The notes under the pieces: model-generated
What the model saw: only the letters and a program-made list of their open reading frames with translations
Told to the model about the DNA's origin: nothing
Databases searched by the model: none
Translations under genes and position numbers: made by a program
Shown here: piece by piece, positions 18,077 through 26,464 of the stretch
How the letters are laid out: each line of letters begins with the position of its first letter
Position numbering within the stretch: the stretch's first letter is position 1
Source of the DNA: Acanthaster planci
Taxonomy: Eukaryota; Echinodermata; Asteroidea; Valvatida; Acanthasteridae
Assembly (NCBI RefSeq): GCF_001949145.1
Contig: NW_019091459.1
Location: 791,040 to 818,588, forward strand
Direction: 5' to 3'
Length of the DNA: 27,549 nucleotides

Positions 18077-18948
18077 TGGTTCCCATCTTCAGTCCTTGGG
18101 AGGGGACCGACCAAGTCTAATGCCAGTCTATCTGTGGTTCCTCCAACATTATACTGTTGCAAGGGCGCCCTCCGTTTCTTTGGGGGCGGCTTCTTCCTTG
18201 CGCATTGATCACATTTCCGGATGTATGCTCTTACATCGGCACTCATACCTGACCAGAAGTACCGCTGCTTCACACGGGCCAGGGTTTTCTTCAGGCCAAG
18301 ATGGCCTCCCAATTTCCCACCATGCAGTTCTTCTACAAACTCGCGTCTGAACATCTCAGGAACCAGCAACCTCCATTGTACTGAACCACCATCATTAGAC
18401 TCCCACCATTGGTATAGTACACCGTCTCTCACCACCAACTGATCCCAGGGGGACCAATACGTCGTTCTCGCTGGACACCTGTGAGCTACCTCATCCCAAT
18501 GATGAGGGCGCTCCTTCCCCTCACCCTTGGCAATTAACAGCCACTTCATCGATTCATCCGCCATTTGGGCGTTTGTAAGCCTTTCGCTGCTTACAGCAGG
18601 TTCCACCACAGCAACTCGGGCCCCTTTCTCATCTCCGGGGCTCGAGGTTGACTTTTGTTTATCTTCTTCCACAGTAACAGTCGCATCAATATCGGCATTG
18701 TCACCATCCGAACTATCTTGTGCATTACAATGGTCGCACTGTTTACAAGGTCGTCTACACAGACTATCAGCATTCTGATGCTTGGCACACGGACGGTGCT
18801 GGATTGTGACGTCATACTCTGACACAACCTCCAACCATCGTGCAAGTTGTCCTTCCGGGTTCGTCGAGTTCCTTAACCATACCAGATAAGAATGGTACGT
18901 CCGTACTTTGACCTTTTGACCGTTAAGGTACTGGCTGATGTATTCCAA
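17905..18948 (-). pseudogene. gypsy RNase H end and integrase N-terminal half (broken)
   Basis: A 347-codon open piece. It starts in the C-terminal RNase H part (LEYISQYLNGQKV; the usual RTDHS reads RTYHS, losing an acidic residue), followed by the tether NADSLCRRPC. Later comes the HHCC integrase zinc site (H-X6-H in HGGKLGGH and C-X2-C in CDQC) and the first catalytic Asp (LALDLVGPL). Near 17980 the frame is lost and the integrase continues in the overlapping piece at 17570-18076. Confidence 0.8.
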
Positions 18949-19570
18949 ATACGTAACAACAGCGAGCAGCTCTCTTCGAGTGACTTATAGTTTCTCTTAG
19001 CTTTGCTCAACTTCTGGCTTGCAAAAGCCATAACTTTCTTGACCTGAGTCAGTATGGCCCCGATGCCCTCTGAACTTGCATCCGTATCCAAGATGTACTC
19101 GCTACTTGGTAACGGGTACGCCCATTCCCGGGCCCCTAGCAAACAATGTTTCAGCCAGTGGAATGCCTTATCACAAGACTCATCCCAAATGAATTCTTTT
19201 GACTTTGACGTCAAGGTATGCAGTGGGCTGGCGATGCTAGCAAAGTCCTCGATGAACCTTTGGTAATACGAGGCAAGGCCCAAGAAACTCCTCACCTCCT
19301 TTACGTTCTTTGGGACCGGCCAATCAGCGACTGCCTTAACCTTAGCCGGATCCGTTGCTACGTCCTCAGCCGACACAATGTGGCCAAGGTAGGTTACTGA
19401 TATCTGAAACAGGTTACACTTTTGGGCTTTTAGTTAAGCCCAGCATTTCTCAATCGTTCAAAGACTGTTCGGAGTCGTCCCAACTCCTCTTCTACTGTTC
19501 TGCCAAAGACAATGACGTTATCAAGATACACTAATAAGATATCCCACTGCAGCCCAGACAACACTTTCTT
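18873..19570 (-). pseudogene. gypsy reverse transcriptase C-terminus and RNase H start (broken)
   Basis: At 19517-19528 the RT catalytic box reads YLDN instead of YLDD, inside VLSGLQWD..VIVFGRT, a usual gypsy context. A stop follows the GLN at about 19435, and a frame change precedes the open piece that starts at 19376 with SAEDVATDPAKVKAVADWPV and runs through FLGLASYYQRFIEDFA into RNase H (DTDASSEGIGAIL). It loses frame again near 18955. Catalytically dead on several counts. Confidence 0.8.
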
Positions 19571-20345
19571 GGACTTGAATTACAGCCCCAGAACAGTTGC
19601 AGAACAAATCACCAAAGCCCAATCCAAACCCCGAGATGAGCTATTCCAGTACAAACCACGTGACAGCCCAGACAGGATCCCCCATGTTGCCACATACAGC
19701 CCTGCACTCAAACCCCTGCTACGCATAATTAATGAACTGAACCCCATACTTCAAAATGACACCCTGAAGCAAATCTTCAAGAATAAACCAATTGTTGCCT
19801 ATAAACAACCTCCCAATCTTCGAGCCCATCTGGTCAGCAGTTCCCTCACCCCACCCGCCAACAATGGTACCACCCCTTGCAACAGCCCCAGATGTCAACT
19901 TTGCCCACACATAAATACCAACTTGGATATTGGGCCCAACAATGCCACATACTCCATCAAGGGGTCATTTGACTGCACGTCCACCAATATTATCTATGCT
20001 ATAACCTGCAAACTTTGCCCCACTGCCATCTACATTGGACAAAGTGGACAATCCCTAAGGCAACGCATGAATAGCCACAAGTTTGACATCAGGAACAAAA
20101 ACACAGAAAAACCTGTTGCTGAACACTTCAACCTCCCTGGCCACTCAGTTAGCCAATTAACAGTTGCAGTACTACAACAAAGGGCAAACAAGGACAGGAT
20201 GCAGAGAGAAGCAGCTGAACAAAATATCATCAATAAACTGGACTGCATCAATGGAAGGCTTTACAGGGACCGTGTCATCTGTCACACTACAGCAGTAACT
20301 CCTCACCTTTTATCTAATGACCAGCATATAAACCTTGCCACATGA
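19570..20345 (+). CDS. Penelope-like element ORF fragment with GIY-YIG endonuclease
   Basis: About 257 codons of PLE-derived frame (the ORF also runs upstream into antisense gypsy sequence from 19512). Order: the segment after the RT core (RIPHVATYSPALKPLLRIIN, VAYKQPPNLRAHLV), a Cys cluster typical of PLE endonucleases (PCNSPRCQLCPHI), then GIY-YIG: the first motif (NIIYAITCKLC), the second (AIYIGQSGQSLRQRMNSHK) with the catalytic Arg, and the metal-binding Glu context (KPVAEHFNLPGHS). It ends at TGA at 20343-20345. The endonuclease nicks target DNA for target-primed reverse transcription. The RT core is absent, so this copy is not autonomous. Confidence 0.8.
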
Positions 20346-20362
20346 TGTTCACTTCATTCCAT

Positions 20363-20432
20363 CCGAAGAAGTAGCTGTAGCTACGAAAGCTTAGGCAGAG
20401 TTTTACTTTAATAGTTTGTCATTAAAGTGCTA
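20363..20432 (+). ncRNA. hammerhead-ribozyme-like motif in PLE copy 1 tail
   Basis: CCGAAGA at 20363-20369 corresponds to the core CUGANGA with one change (U to C). It is followed by a 5-bp stem II (GTAGC 20371-20375 with GCTAC 20380-20384, loop TGTA), the GAAA core box at 20385-20388 and a 2-bp stem III candidate (GC-TTAG-GC). The expected U of the cleavage triplet is A here, so this copy is probably inactive. Hammerheads are known in PLE tails. Confidence 0.6.
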
Positions 20433-20445
20433 CTGACTCTTTATA

Positions 20446-20940
20446 TTTCAAAATAATGTAATTTAAAATCATAAAAATAGACTGAGATGTTTCAATTATT
20501 AGTTTGAAGAAATTAATACATTTTTGTCTTTTCAAAGCCGTACAAAAGAAAACACATTGGAAGAACAAAATGGTATTTTTCGTCTACTCGATGTACGCTA
20601 CATATTAAGGTCAGGGATAGGATAGCTTTTTATACAATGTACATGTCTAGGGATACAGCGAAGTTAAGTGACTGATTACAACAAAATACGTTACAAAAAA
20701 TATAAAATACAATATAGAACTCTTCGTGTACACATTTGAAATTTGTCGAGGTTTCCCACTTTCATTTCATTACATCGCGCTGCCAATCTTTCATTTAAGT
20801 ATACGTGACGTATTGCACATTATTTTAAATTCATTTAATGTGTTATTTTTATTAACTACGTATTTTATCATTTAACAGATTCACAGAGACACTTTTTGGG
20901 AGAAGAGAATTGGCAGAGAAATTTGCAACCAAAAGAAAGT
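20446..20940. other. AT-rich stretch between the two PLE fragments, nothing recognised
   Basis: No gene or clear repeat. No trace of the missing gypsy 5' half is visible here. Confidence 0.5.
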
Positions 20941-21191
20941 AGCACTGAAGAGGCATCGAGTTTCACCATCACAAAACGGTATACTTTACAGGAGTTCCTG
21001 CAGTACAAAGAATGTAACCATGGAGATAGAACACCCCTTGTAGTCACTCCAGGAAATCATAAGCAGGCTCAACCCCATTCTACAAGAAGACGATAGGTTA
21101 AGACAGATCTACAAGGAACAGACAATACCCTAATCTCCGCGCCCATCTCGTCAAGAGCAGCCTCACCCCCTGCCAACAATGAAACATCGAC

Positions 21192-21599
21192 GTGCAAAAT
21201 CCCAATATGCCAGCTTTGCTGCTACATAAACACCAGCACCCATATAACTGGCCCCAACAATGCCACCTATGTTATCAAAGGATCACACACCTGCTACTCA
21301 TCCAATGTGGTGTCTGCGCCAGAGCTCTGTACATTGGTCAAACTGGTCAGTCACTACGGCAACGGATCAACGGCCACAAATTTGACATTCGACACCACGA
21401 TGTAGAAAAGCCAGTATCCAAACACCTTAATCTCTCCAGCCACTCTGTCACTGACTCTGGGGTGGCTGTACTCAGACTAAAGAACTTTAAAACCAGAATG
21501 GAAAGGGAAGCAGAGGAACAAAAGATAATCCACAGACTGGCCTGCATTGACTCTGGACTTCATAGAGATCGTGGTTTCATGTCCTACTACCCCCCATGA
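21192..21599 (+). pseudogene. PLE GIY-YIG endonuclease remnant
   Basis: A 135-codon frame whose first third is out of the ancestral frame: CQLCCYINTST and ITGPNNATYVIKGSH appear in another frame. From ALYIGQTGQSLRQRINGHKF it is in frame, keeping the second GIY-YIG motif with the Arg and the KPVSKHLNLSSHS segment, where the catalytic Glu seen in copy 1 (AEHFN) is Lys (SKHLN). That change and the frame break make it non-functional. Confidence 0.75.
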
Positions 21600-21681
21600 C
21601 TTATGCCCTTTGTTTGCACATGCTTGGGTGCTTCACTGCCATATTATATACCTGTGTTGATAATATGTTACTTCACCACAT

Positions 21682-21775
21682 CTGATGAAGTTCGTGTACT
21701 TAGTTAGTCTTTAAGTGCTACTTAAACTCTCAATAATTATTGTTTTTGATAGACTAACACGGCTACCCACCCTAA
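21682..21775 (+). ncRNA. degenerate hammerhead-like tail of PLE copy 2
   Basis: A perfect CTGATGA core box at 21682-21688 is followed by a weak AAGT/ACTT stem, but the GAAA box is lost (AGTTAG). Further on, TTTAAGTGCTAC parallels ATTAAAGTGCTAC of copy 1. GTTAGTC (21703-21709) and GACTAAC (21752-21758) form an inverted pair around the tail end. Confidence 0.5.
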
Positions 21776-24400
21776 GACCAGTAACAATGTCTATTATGAT
21801 TTGATAGAAGAGCACAATTATTTTGTATTTTTTGGTGTACACATCCTTCCACCTGACATGCGCGAATGAAGTGCACCTAGGAATTAGAACATGTCCAGAC
21901 AAGTTTTTCCTTAAGGTCTATAATCGTAAGTATGATGACATCTCTCAGTGACGTATCTCAGCCAATCAAACTGCAAGATAAAAGTGCTAACCCATCGCAC
22001 TGCACTTATGACAAATCACAACGTCTGCAATAGAATTATACAACGTTGGAACCAACAGCCTCATCATAAGTCAGTAAACAGCGACATGTATGTACACGTA
22101 AATCCAGCGAGGTAATGATTTCAAAATAAATACTTAATTAATATTCATTCATTCCCCCAACGAGTATGAAGTCCCAAGTCAACAAATTAGCAAGTCTTAG
22201 TGCGCGTGTGGGATTATAACAGCCCTGTGAGCCCGCGTGTCCACGGTTGCGTTGTGCCTTCTTCACAAAGTGTTTCAAAGACAAGCCCCGTATTGAAGAT
22301 GAAAGAATGAACGGGATCCGACTGTGCGGAGCAATAACCAACCGGACTATACGTGTCTTGTGTGGTTTCATAGAGCAACAGGGAACTGGTTCCATGACTA
22401 TGCGCGTCGGGTTGGTCGAGTTAGTTGGTGGAAATGAAAGATCCTGTCAACAGCTCCCACATGACAGTAAACCCGTGTTGTGTTCATGCCTTACTTTGTA
22501 TTCATTCGTAGTGTCGCGCGCAGCCAAAATATCTAATTTTGCAGTTAGATCATCTCGAGCTTTCCGGTTGTGTTTTGTTAATAATTAATGCCATCCAACA
22601 ATACAGAATGAAATGTAAATTGTTGGCATCGATTTATTTTGGCATCGCCTCCTGAGACTTCAGAATGTACGTATAGTGACAAGTGTATGTTTCGTATTGT
22701 CATGACGTCATCGTCGGGTTCTATTGAGTTTGATTTGACCGTTGAATAGATATTTGGCACTGTTGACAGTACACGTTGACCGTATTACGCGTGCTTACAA
22801 ACTTGATGCGAGAGCCATGAGAGTTTTTCAGCAAACGACCCCCATGCTGCATGCTTGTCGGGCTATAGGTTAAAAATAACAAGGGGCCGTGATCACATGC
22901 CTTTATTTTCGTATTTTCCGTGGTGTTTTGCTTCCTAGTAACCACCCGATAAACGTCACATGGTTTGAAAACATGGTTGTCGCCATCGCTTCATCATGCC
23001 ACAAAGGGCCAAATTCGTAACCACAGTTCAACACGAGGGACTACAGAATCACGAGTTGACAGTTTCATCTGTCCGTCAAGGAAAAATATGATTTTTACGC
23101 GTTTAATGTGGAGTATACATTAAGACAGCAGTTTGTTTAATTACAAAAGACCCAAAGTATAAACTCTCATCTTTACACTTGCACACGCTTGAGCCATGCA
23201 GGATGGCTTAATTTTGTCACGTTTGAATTGATACTATGACGTTTATACTCGAGCACCGTAATCTGTTTAAATGAATGATTGACGGATGTACGTGCCCGTG
23301 CAGTGCACGCACTTTCACAGGTGTGCGTATGTATGCACCCACTTGGTTTCTTGGTTCTTGCTTGGGTGTAAACAACATAAAGTAACAAAACTTTTTACCA
23401 GCTAAGCAAACTATGTATTCGTCTATAAGTTTTGTTTTACAAATACAAACTAAAAGTAAAACAACACGTTGACAAAAATAAAATTACAAACGTTACAACC
23501 GTACTGAAAAATTCAATGCATAAATATGAAGAGAAGAGAGACTAAACTACACGTATATGTCATGACATTTGAAAACTAATACATCATAGCAATGATGATA
23601 AAGTAAAGGTAGGCTAATGTATGTACCATTAACGTGAGGGTTTTGCACAAATTATCACATGAAAGTACGACTGTCGAGGATTTGCTTTTGTGTTTTCTGT
23701 ATTTGACAGGTTGTTTTATTTTTCTATATGCAGTTGTCACTATTTTTCGATGTTTTATTTTGGGGTAATTTTTTTAACTCTTACGTCTTACTCATGTCTA
23801 TTATATATTTTAAGTGTCATTTTAGTGTCATTGTTCATTTCTCGTACGTACTTTGAATCTATGTAATGTATCCCACGTGCATAAGACTAAAATAGGCACA
23901 CAAGAATGCCAACGACAGACGAGATAAATACCCAGCTAAGCAGTGGCCACCTACGAATGATTACAATTAAGGATTGGATAAACAAAAAACAGGGGCACTA
24001 CGGCACGGATGCCCATGCCATTACAAGTTTCATTTATTTATTTATGCACGTTTCAATTTGGAACAAAATATTCTACACAATAGGACGTGTATCCACGAAG
24101 ACTGCTTAGTTTTCATTTACCATTTTAACAGATTTGAGACCTCTCTACATATACATTGTTTAAGCAGAATGGAGGCACAAGGACATAAAACGTGCCGTAA
24201 ATGGATGATCTCTCAATATTTTAGCACGAAAAACAATATTAACCTTTTCTTTTAAATAAAAGATTTACCAATTTAGAAATTGTTGGCATAAAATGTTCAA
24301 ATTGAAGTGAATGGGATTATCAGTCTCAGATATACACAAAGAATTCCACGTATGAACCATAACGAATCATTGGCATGTTATTTTTAAAAAATCAATCGGC
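21776..24400. other. non-coding stretch, no gene recognised
   Basis: Several short ORFs (the longest 113 codons at 22247-22588) have no domain and no repeat of codon pattern. A perfect CRE (TGACGTCA) stands at 22703-22710 and E-box-like words (CACATG, CACGTG) nearby, so 22.1-23.0 kb could hold an unlocated promoter. Confidence 0.4.
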
Positions 24401-24405
24401 AATTG

Positions 24406-24554
24406 TTTTTGTTTGTTTGTTGGGTTGTCGGGGTGTTTGTTGGGGGTGTTGGGGTGTTTGTTTGTTTGTTTGTTGGGGTGTTGGGGTGTTTGTTTGTTTG
24501 TTTGTTTGTTTGTTTGTTTGTTTGTTTGTTTGTTTGTTTGTTTGTTTGTTTTTG
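24406..24554. repeat. (TTTG)n microsatellite interrupted by TTGGGGTG blocks
   Basis: About 150 bases of tetranucleotide repeat. The last ~70 bases are an almost pure TTTG run; the first half mixes in GTTGGGGTGTTGGGGTG units. Its ORFs (repeated Asn-Lys-Gln-Thr on the minus strand, Cys-Leu-Phe-Val on the plus) are by-products of period four. Confidence 0.95.
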
Positions 24555-24865
24555 TCATGGCGATTGTCTGTTGTGTTTGTAGGGAATTAAAATTGGCTGT
24601 TACAAAATTGGCACGAACGAAAGCGTACAGTGTTATCATGAACGTATTAAAGATAGAATAAAAAAATGCCAAGCTATAGGGTCAAACTAACGATCGAATG
24701 AACAAAATTACGGCTGTCCGGTCAGATTAATTTGTTTATGTCATTATTTATTGTTATATTCATTTCCTTCTTTCTATATCTAAATTTATTTGTTTCCTTC
24801 TCAATAATGTTCCTTATTTTAGAATTTATTTACTTTTTCTTTCTATGTTTAAAGTTTTAGTTTCT

Positions 24866-24871
24866 TTATTT
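24866..24871 (-). promoter_or_regulatory. possible poly(A) signal AATAAA of the right-hand gene
   Basis: AATAAA on the minus strand, about 265 bases after the stop codon at 25137-25139. Confidence 0.4.
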
Positions 24872-25136
24872 TAGTTGAAGTTTGAAACAATACAAACAGG
24901 TATTAAACAATGTAGCAGGGCCAAGAATTCCAAAGTACAACCACAACCAATTTATTTCAAACAACACCTTCTTAAACACAGAAAACTCAAACACTTCATT
25001 TAAACTGCACCTGAACAACAGTTGAAAAAAGTTATTATAAAACTTAATACAAAGAAAAAAAACAAACCAAAACCAAAGTAAAAACCAAAACCAAAGTGAA
25101 CAAGAGAAACCTTGTGACGACATCCCTGAAGAAACC

Positions 25137-25415
25137 CTAGTCATGCGAAACAAATTGTTTCAGTACGTTCAACTTATCTTCTTTCAGAGTTTCGATGCAG
25201 AGAAAACTGCATAAGTCTAGTATGACCATGTCTTGGTGCCTATAAAGGTGTTGTAGTTCTGCATTATGATCAAATTTCTCCAACCACTGGTTGAATACTT
25301 CCTCATATCTGTTTTCAATCAAATCCTTCACCATATCATTCATGTACCAATCTAATAAAGTTTTTCTGTCTTCCGTGATGCAGCTGTGCTGTGTTTGCGA
25401 CGGGTGATCCACCTC
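25137..25415 (-). CDS. right-hand gene, C-terminal helical part
   Basis: About 92 codons ending in TAG at 25137. The peptide is strongly helical and acidic (LLDWYMNDMVKDLIENRYEE, VFNQWLEKFDHNAELQHLY, MVILDLCSFLCIETLKEDKL). I do not recognise the family. It is in the same frame as the piece at 25416-25780 but separated from it by a single TAG at 25416-25418. Either that TAG lies in a 66-nt intron (AAT|GTACAC ... ACGGGTAG|GAG) or the gene is broken here. Confidence 0.5.
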   Translation of the reverse strand, partial: EVDHPSQTQHSCITEDRKTLLDWYMNDMVKDLIENRYEEVFNQWLEKFDHNAELQHLYRHQDMVILDLCSFLCIETLKEDKLNVLKQFVSHD

Positions 25416-25780
25416 CTACCCGTAGCATCTATTCCGAATATGAACAGAGAACATGGATTTCAAAAACACAGCCACGTGTACATTCAATAGCATGGTTGAC
25501 TGTATGAAGAGGTCGTCGTAGCTGGGCGGGAGGACGAGTGGATTCTGCGCCGGAGCGACGGGAGCGTGAGCCAGGCTGGGCGGGGGAGCAGGGCTAGGCG
25601 GGGGAGTCGGCTGAGCACGAATTCTCTTCCTGGGTGGCTGGTTCTTCCCGTCCTCCACTTGCGGTAGTTTTTCATCGCCCACCGTACCCGCTACTCCGTC
25701 CATTTGCAGGCTTTCCTCAAATTCAGCCCAAGGATTATCATTGTCGGAGTGGTCATCGGTGTTACCATGCCCGTTTTTAA
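25416..25780 (-). CDS. right-hand gene, acidic and proline-rich middle part
   Basis: About 120 codons. Order: an acidic patch (NTDDHSDNDNPWAEFEESLQ), a short basic cluster that could be a nuclear signal (PPRKRIRA), a Pro-rich stretch, a PPxY motif (PPSYDDLF) of the type bound by WW domains, then a hydrophobic run ending in TAG. It lies one frame off the upstream piece with the start codon. Function unknown. Confidence 0.45.
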
Positions 25781-25911
25781 TGTTTTTGACTCAGCTCAGA
25801 CAGCTTACGAAGGGCGTACGCCTTTTTATCTTCGTTGAGTTCAAACGTCTCGAGGATGACGCCGAGTTCTTTGTAGGTTCGGCAATTGTTTATCTCGCGA
25901 TACACGTCCAT
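25777..25911 (-). CDS. right-hand gene, N-terminal part with start codon
   Basis: ATG at 25911 in a good context (AACATGG) opens 44 codons (MDVYREINNCRTYKELGVIL and a Lys/Glu-rich helix) before TAA at 25777-25779. The stop falls in an A-rich run (CAAAAACATTAAAAACGGG), and reading one base on leads straight into the acidic piece. A frame change by sequencing error or mutation, or an undetected intron, is likely. Confidence 0.45.
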   Translation of the reverse strand: MDVYREINNCRTYKELGVILETFELNEDKKAYALRKLSELSQKH

Positions 25912-26143
25912 GTTGCTTTCGTTTCACCAAAGGTAAGAGTCAGCACTGCTCCCGTTCTACAGATTTTTTGTACCCTTCCGTCGCAGTTCTGTAACACAAA
26001 ATGACTGCCGAGACAGATATTCCACCGCCTTATGATAGCTCATGACTACCTAACATTGGTCTGATGAATGAGTTCTGTTGATTGAATAGATTTTTCCGCA
26101 CTACAGATCGTGCTTTGTCCAAGGGTCATCCCTCTCATTACCC

Positions 26144-26215
26144 GGCGCCATTTACAGTTCCGTGTATAGACATTAAAACTGGGCGCCATGTACAGTCCTG
26201 TGTTTAGGGATTATC
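26144..26215. repeat. 38-bp tandem duplication
   Basis: GGCGCCATTTACAGTTCCGT at 26144 recurs as GGCGCCATGTACAGTCCTGT at 26182. Two imperfect units, lying between the candidate promoter cluster and the right-hand gene. Confidence 0.6.
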
Positions 26216-26230
26216 CTCGGATCGTTGCTT

Positions 26231-26277
26231 ACTTCCGGACCTCCCTGTAGGCCAATCGGTAATTTTTCATGACGTCA
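26231..26277 (-). promoter_or_regulatory. ETS / CCAAT / CRE-like cluster upstream of the right-hand gene
   Basis: Within 47 bases: ACTTCCGG (26231-26238; CCGGAAGT on the minus strand, an ETS core), CCAAT (26252-26256) and a perfect TGACGTCA (26270-26277). No TATA box close by. The cluster is about 320 bases 5' of the ATG at 25911, as in many TATA-less promoters. Inferred from motif grouping only. Confidence 0.4.
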
Positions 26278-26309
26278 CACCTTCGACTCATCCATTTCTA
26301 TTTTTTATC

Positions 26310-26460
26310 ATACGCAAGGTCAAATTGTACCCACAATTTTTACCCCGTTTTATGCTTTATTCCTATTTTATCCCACACACCAGGACAACCTGTGCCACAT
26401 TGTCTGACCTTATGCCTATCCCTTACCAAAGGTCAATCTGTGCCAGAATTTTTTACTTTT
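26310..26460. repeat. short ~50-60-bp imperfect repeats
   Basis: AAGGTCAAATTGTACCCACA, AGGACAACCTGTGCCACAT and AAGGTCAATCTGTGCCAGAA follow at roughly regular steps, each leading into a T-rich run. They lie just before the ~170-bp satellite. Confidence 0.5.
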
Positions 26461-26464
26461 TTTT

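Larger units (their letters stand above)
15899..19570 (-). mobile_element. decayed Ty3/gypsy LTR retrotransposon (3' part)
   Basis: In minus-strand order: the RT active-site region, RT C-terminus, RNase H, integrase with zinc-binding and catalytic core, a GPY/F module, the pol C-terminus, a zinc-finger ORF and a possible 3' LTR. The order RT-RH-IN marks it as Ty3/gypsy and the GPY/F module places it among GPY/F-bearing lineages. gag, protease and most of RT are absent. The element is broken at about 19570, where plus-strand Penelope-like sequence starts; the missing 5' half is not found on the far side, so a simple nested insertion does not explain it. Confidence 0.8.
19570..20440 (+). mobile_element. 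Penelope-like element, 5'-truncated copy 1
   Basis: It holds the C-terminal end of the PLE reverse transcriptase region, the Cys-rich linker, the GIY-YIG endonuclease and a 3' tail with a hammerhead-like motif. It starts abruptly inside the gypsy RT remnant, as expected for PLEs, which are often 5'-truncated. The frame is intact over its whole length, so it is younger than the gypsy element that it abuts. Confidence 0.8.
20960..21775 (+). mobile_element. Penelope-like element, 5'-truncated decayed copy 2
   Basis: It matches copy 1 in order but is more decayed. Starts within the segment before the linker (LQEFLQYKECNHGDRTPLVV), changes frame near 21045 (LQEIISRLNPILQ continues in another frame), has a stop, then RAHLVKSSLTP, the Cys-rich linker and GIY-YIG. 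It ends with a CTGATGA box and the tail AGACTAACACGGCTACCC. Confidence 0.8.

Noticed and set aside
17951-18778. Plus-strand ORFs opposite the gypsy integrase (e.g. 17960-18208, 18012-18350, 18527-18778)
   Set aside because: Antisense shadows of the pol gene; no domain.
19512-19569. Start of the 277-codon PLE ORF
   Set aside because: The first ~20 codons are antisense gypsy RT sequence, so the ATG at 19512 is not a true PLE start.
22138-22588. Overlapping ORFs of 85 and 113 codons
   Set aside because: No domain, no splice pair, unremarkable composition; chance length for this GC content.
24367-24672. ORF with a long Asn-Lys-Gln-Thr repeat (and Cys-Leu-Phe-Val repeat on the other strand)
   Set aside because: Any (TTTG)n run longer than a few units is open in several frames; no flanking domain.
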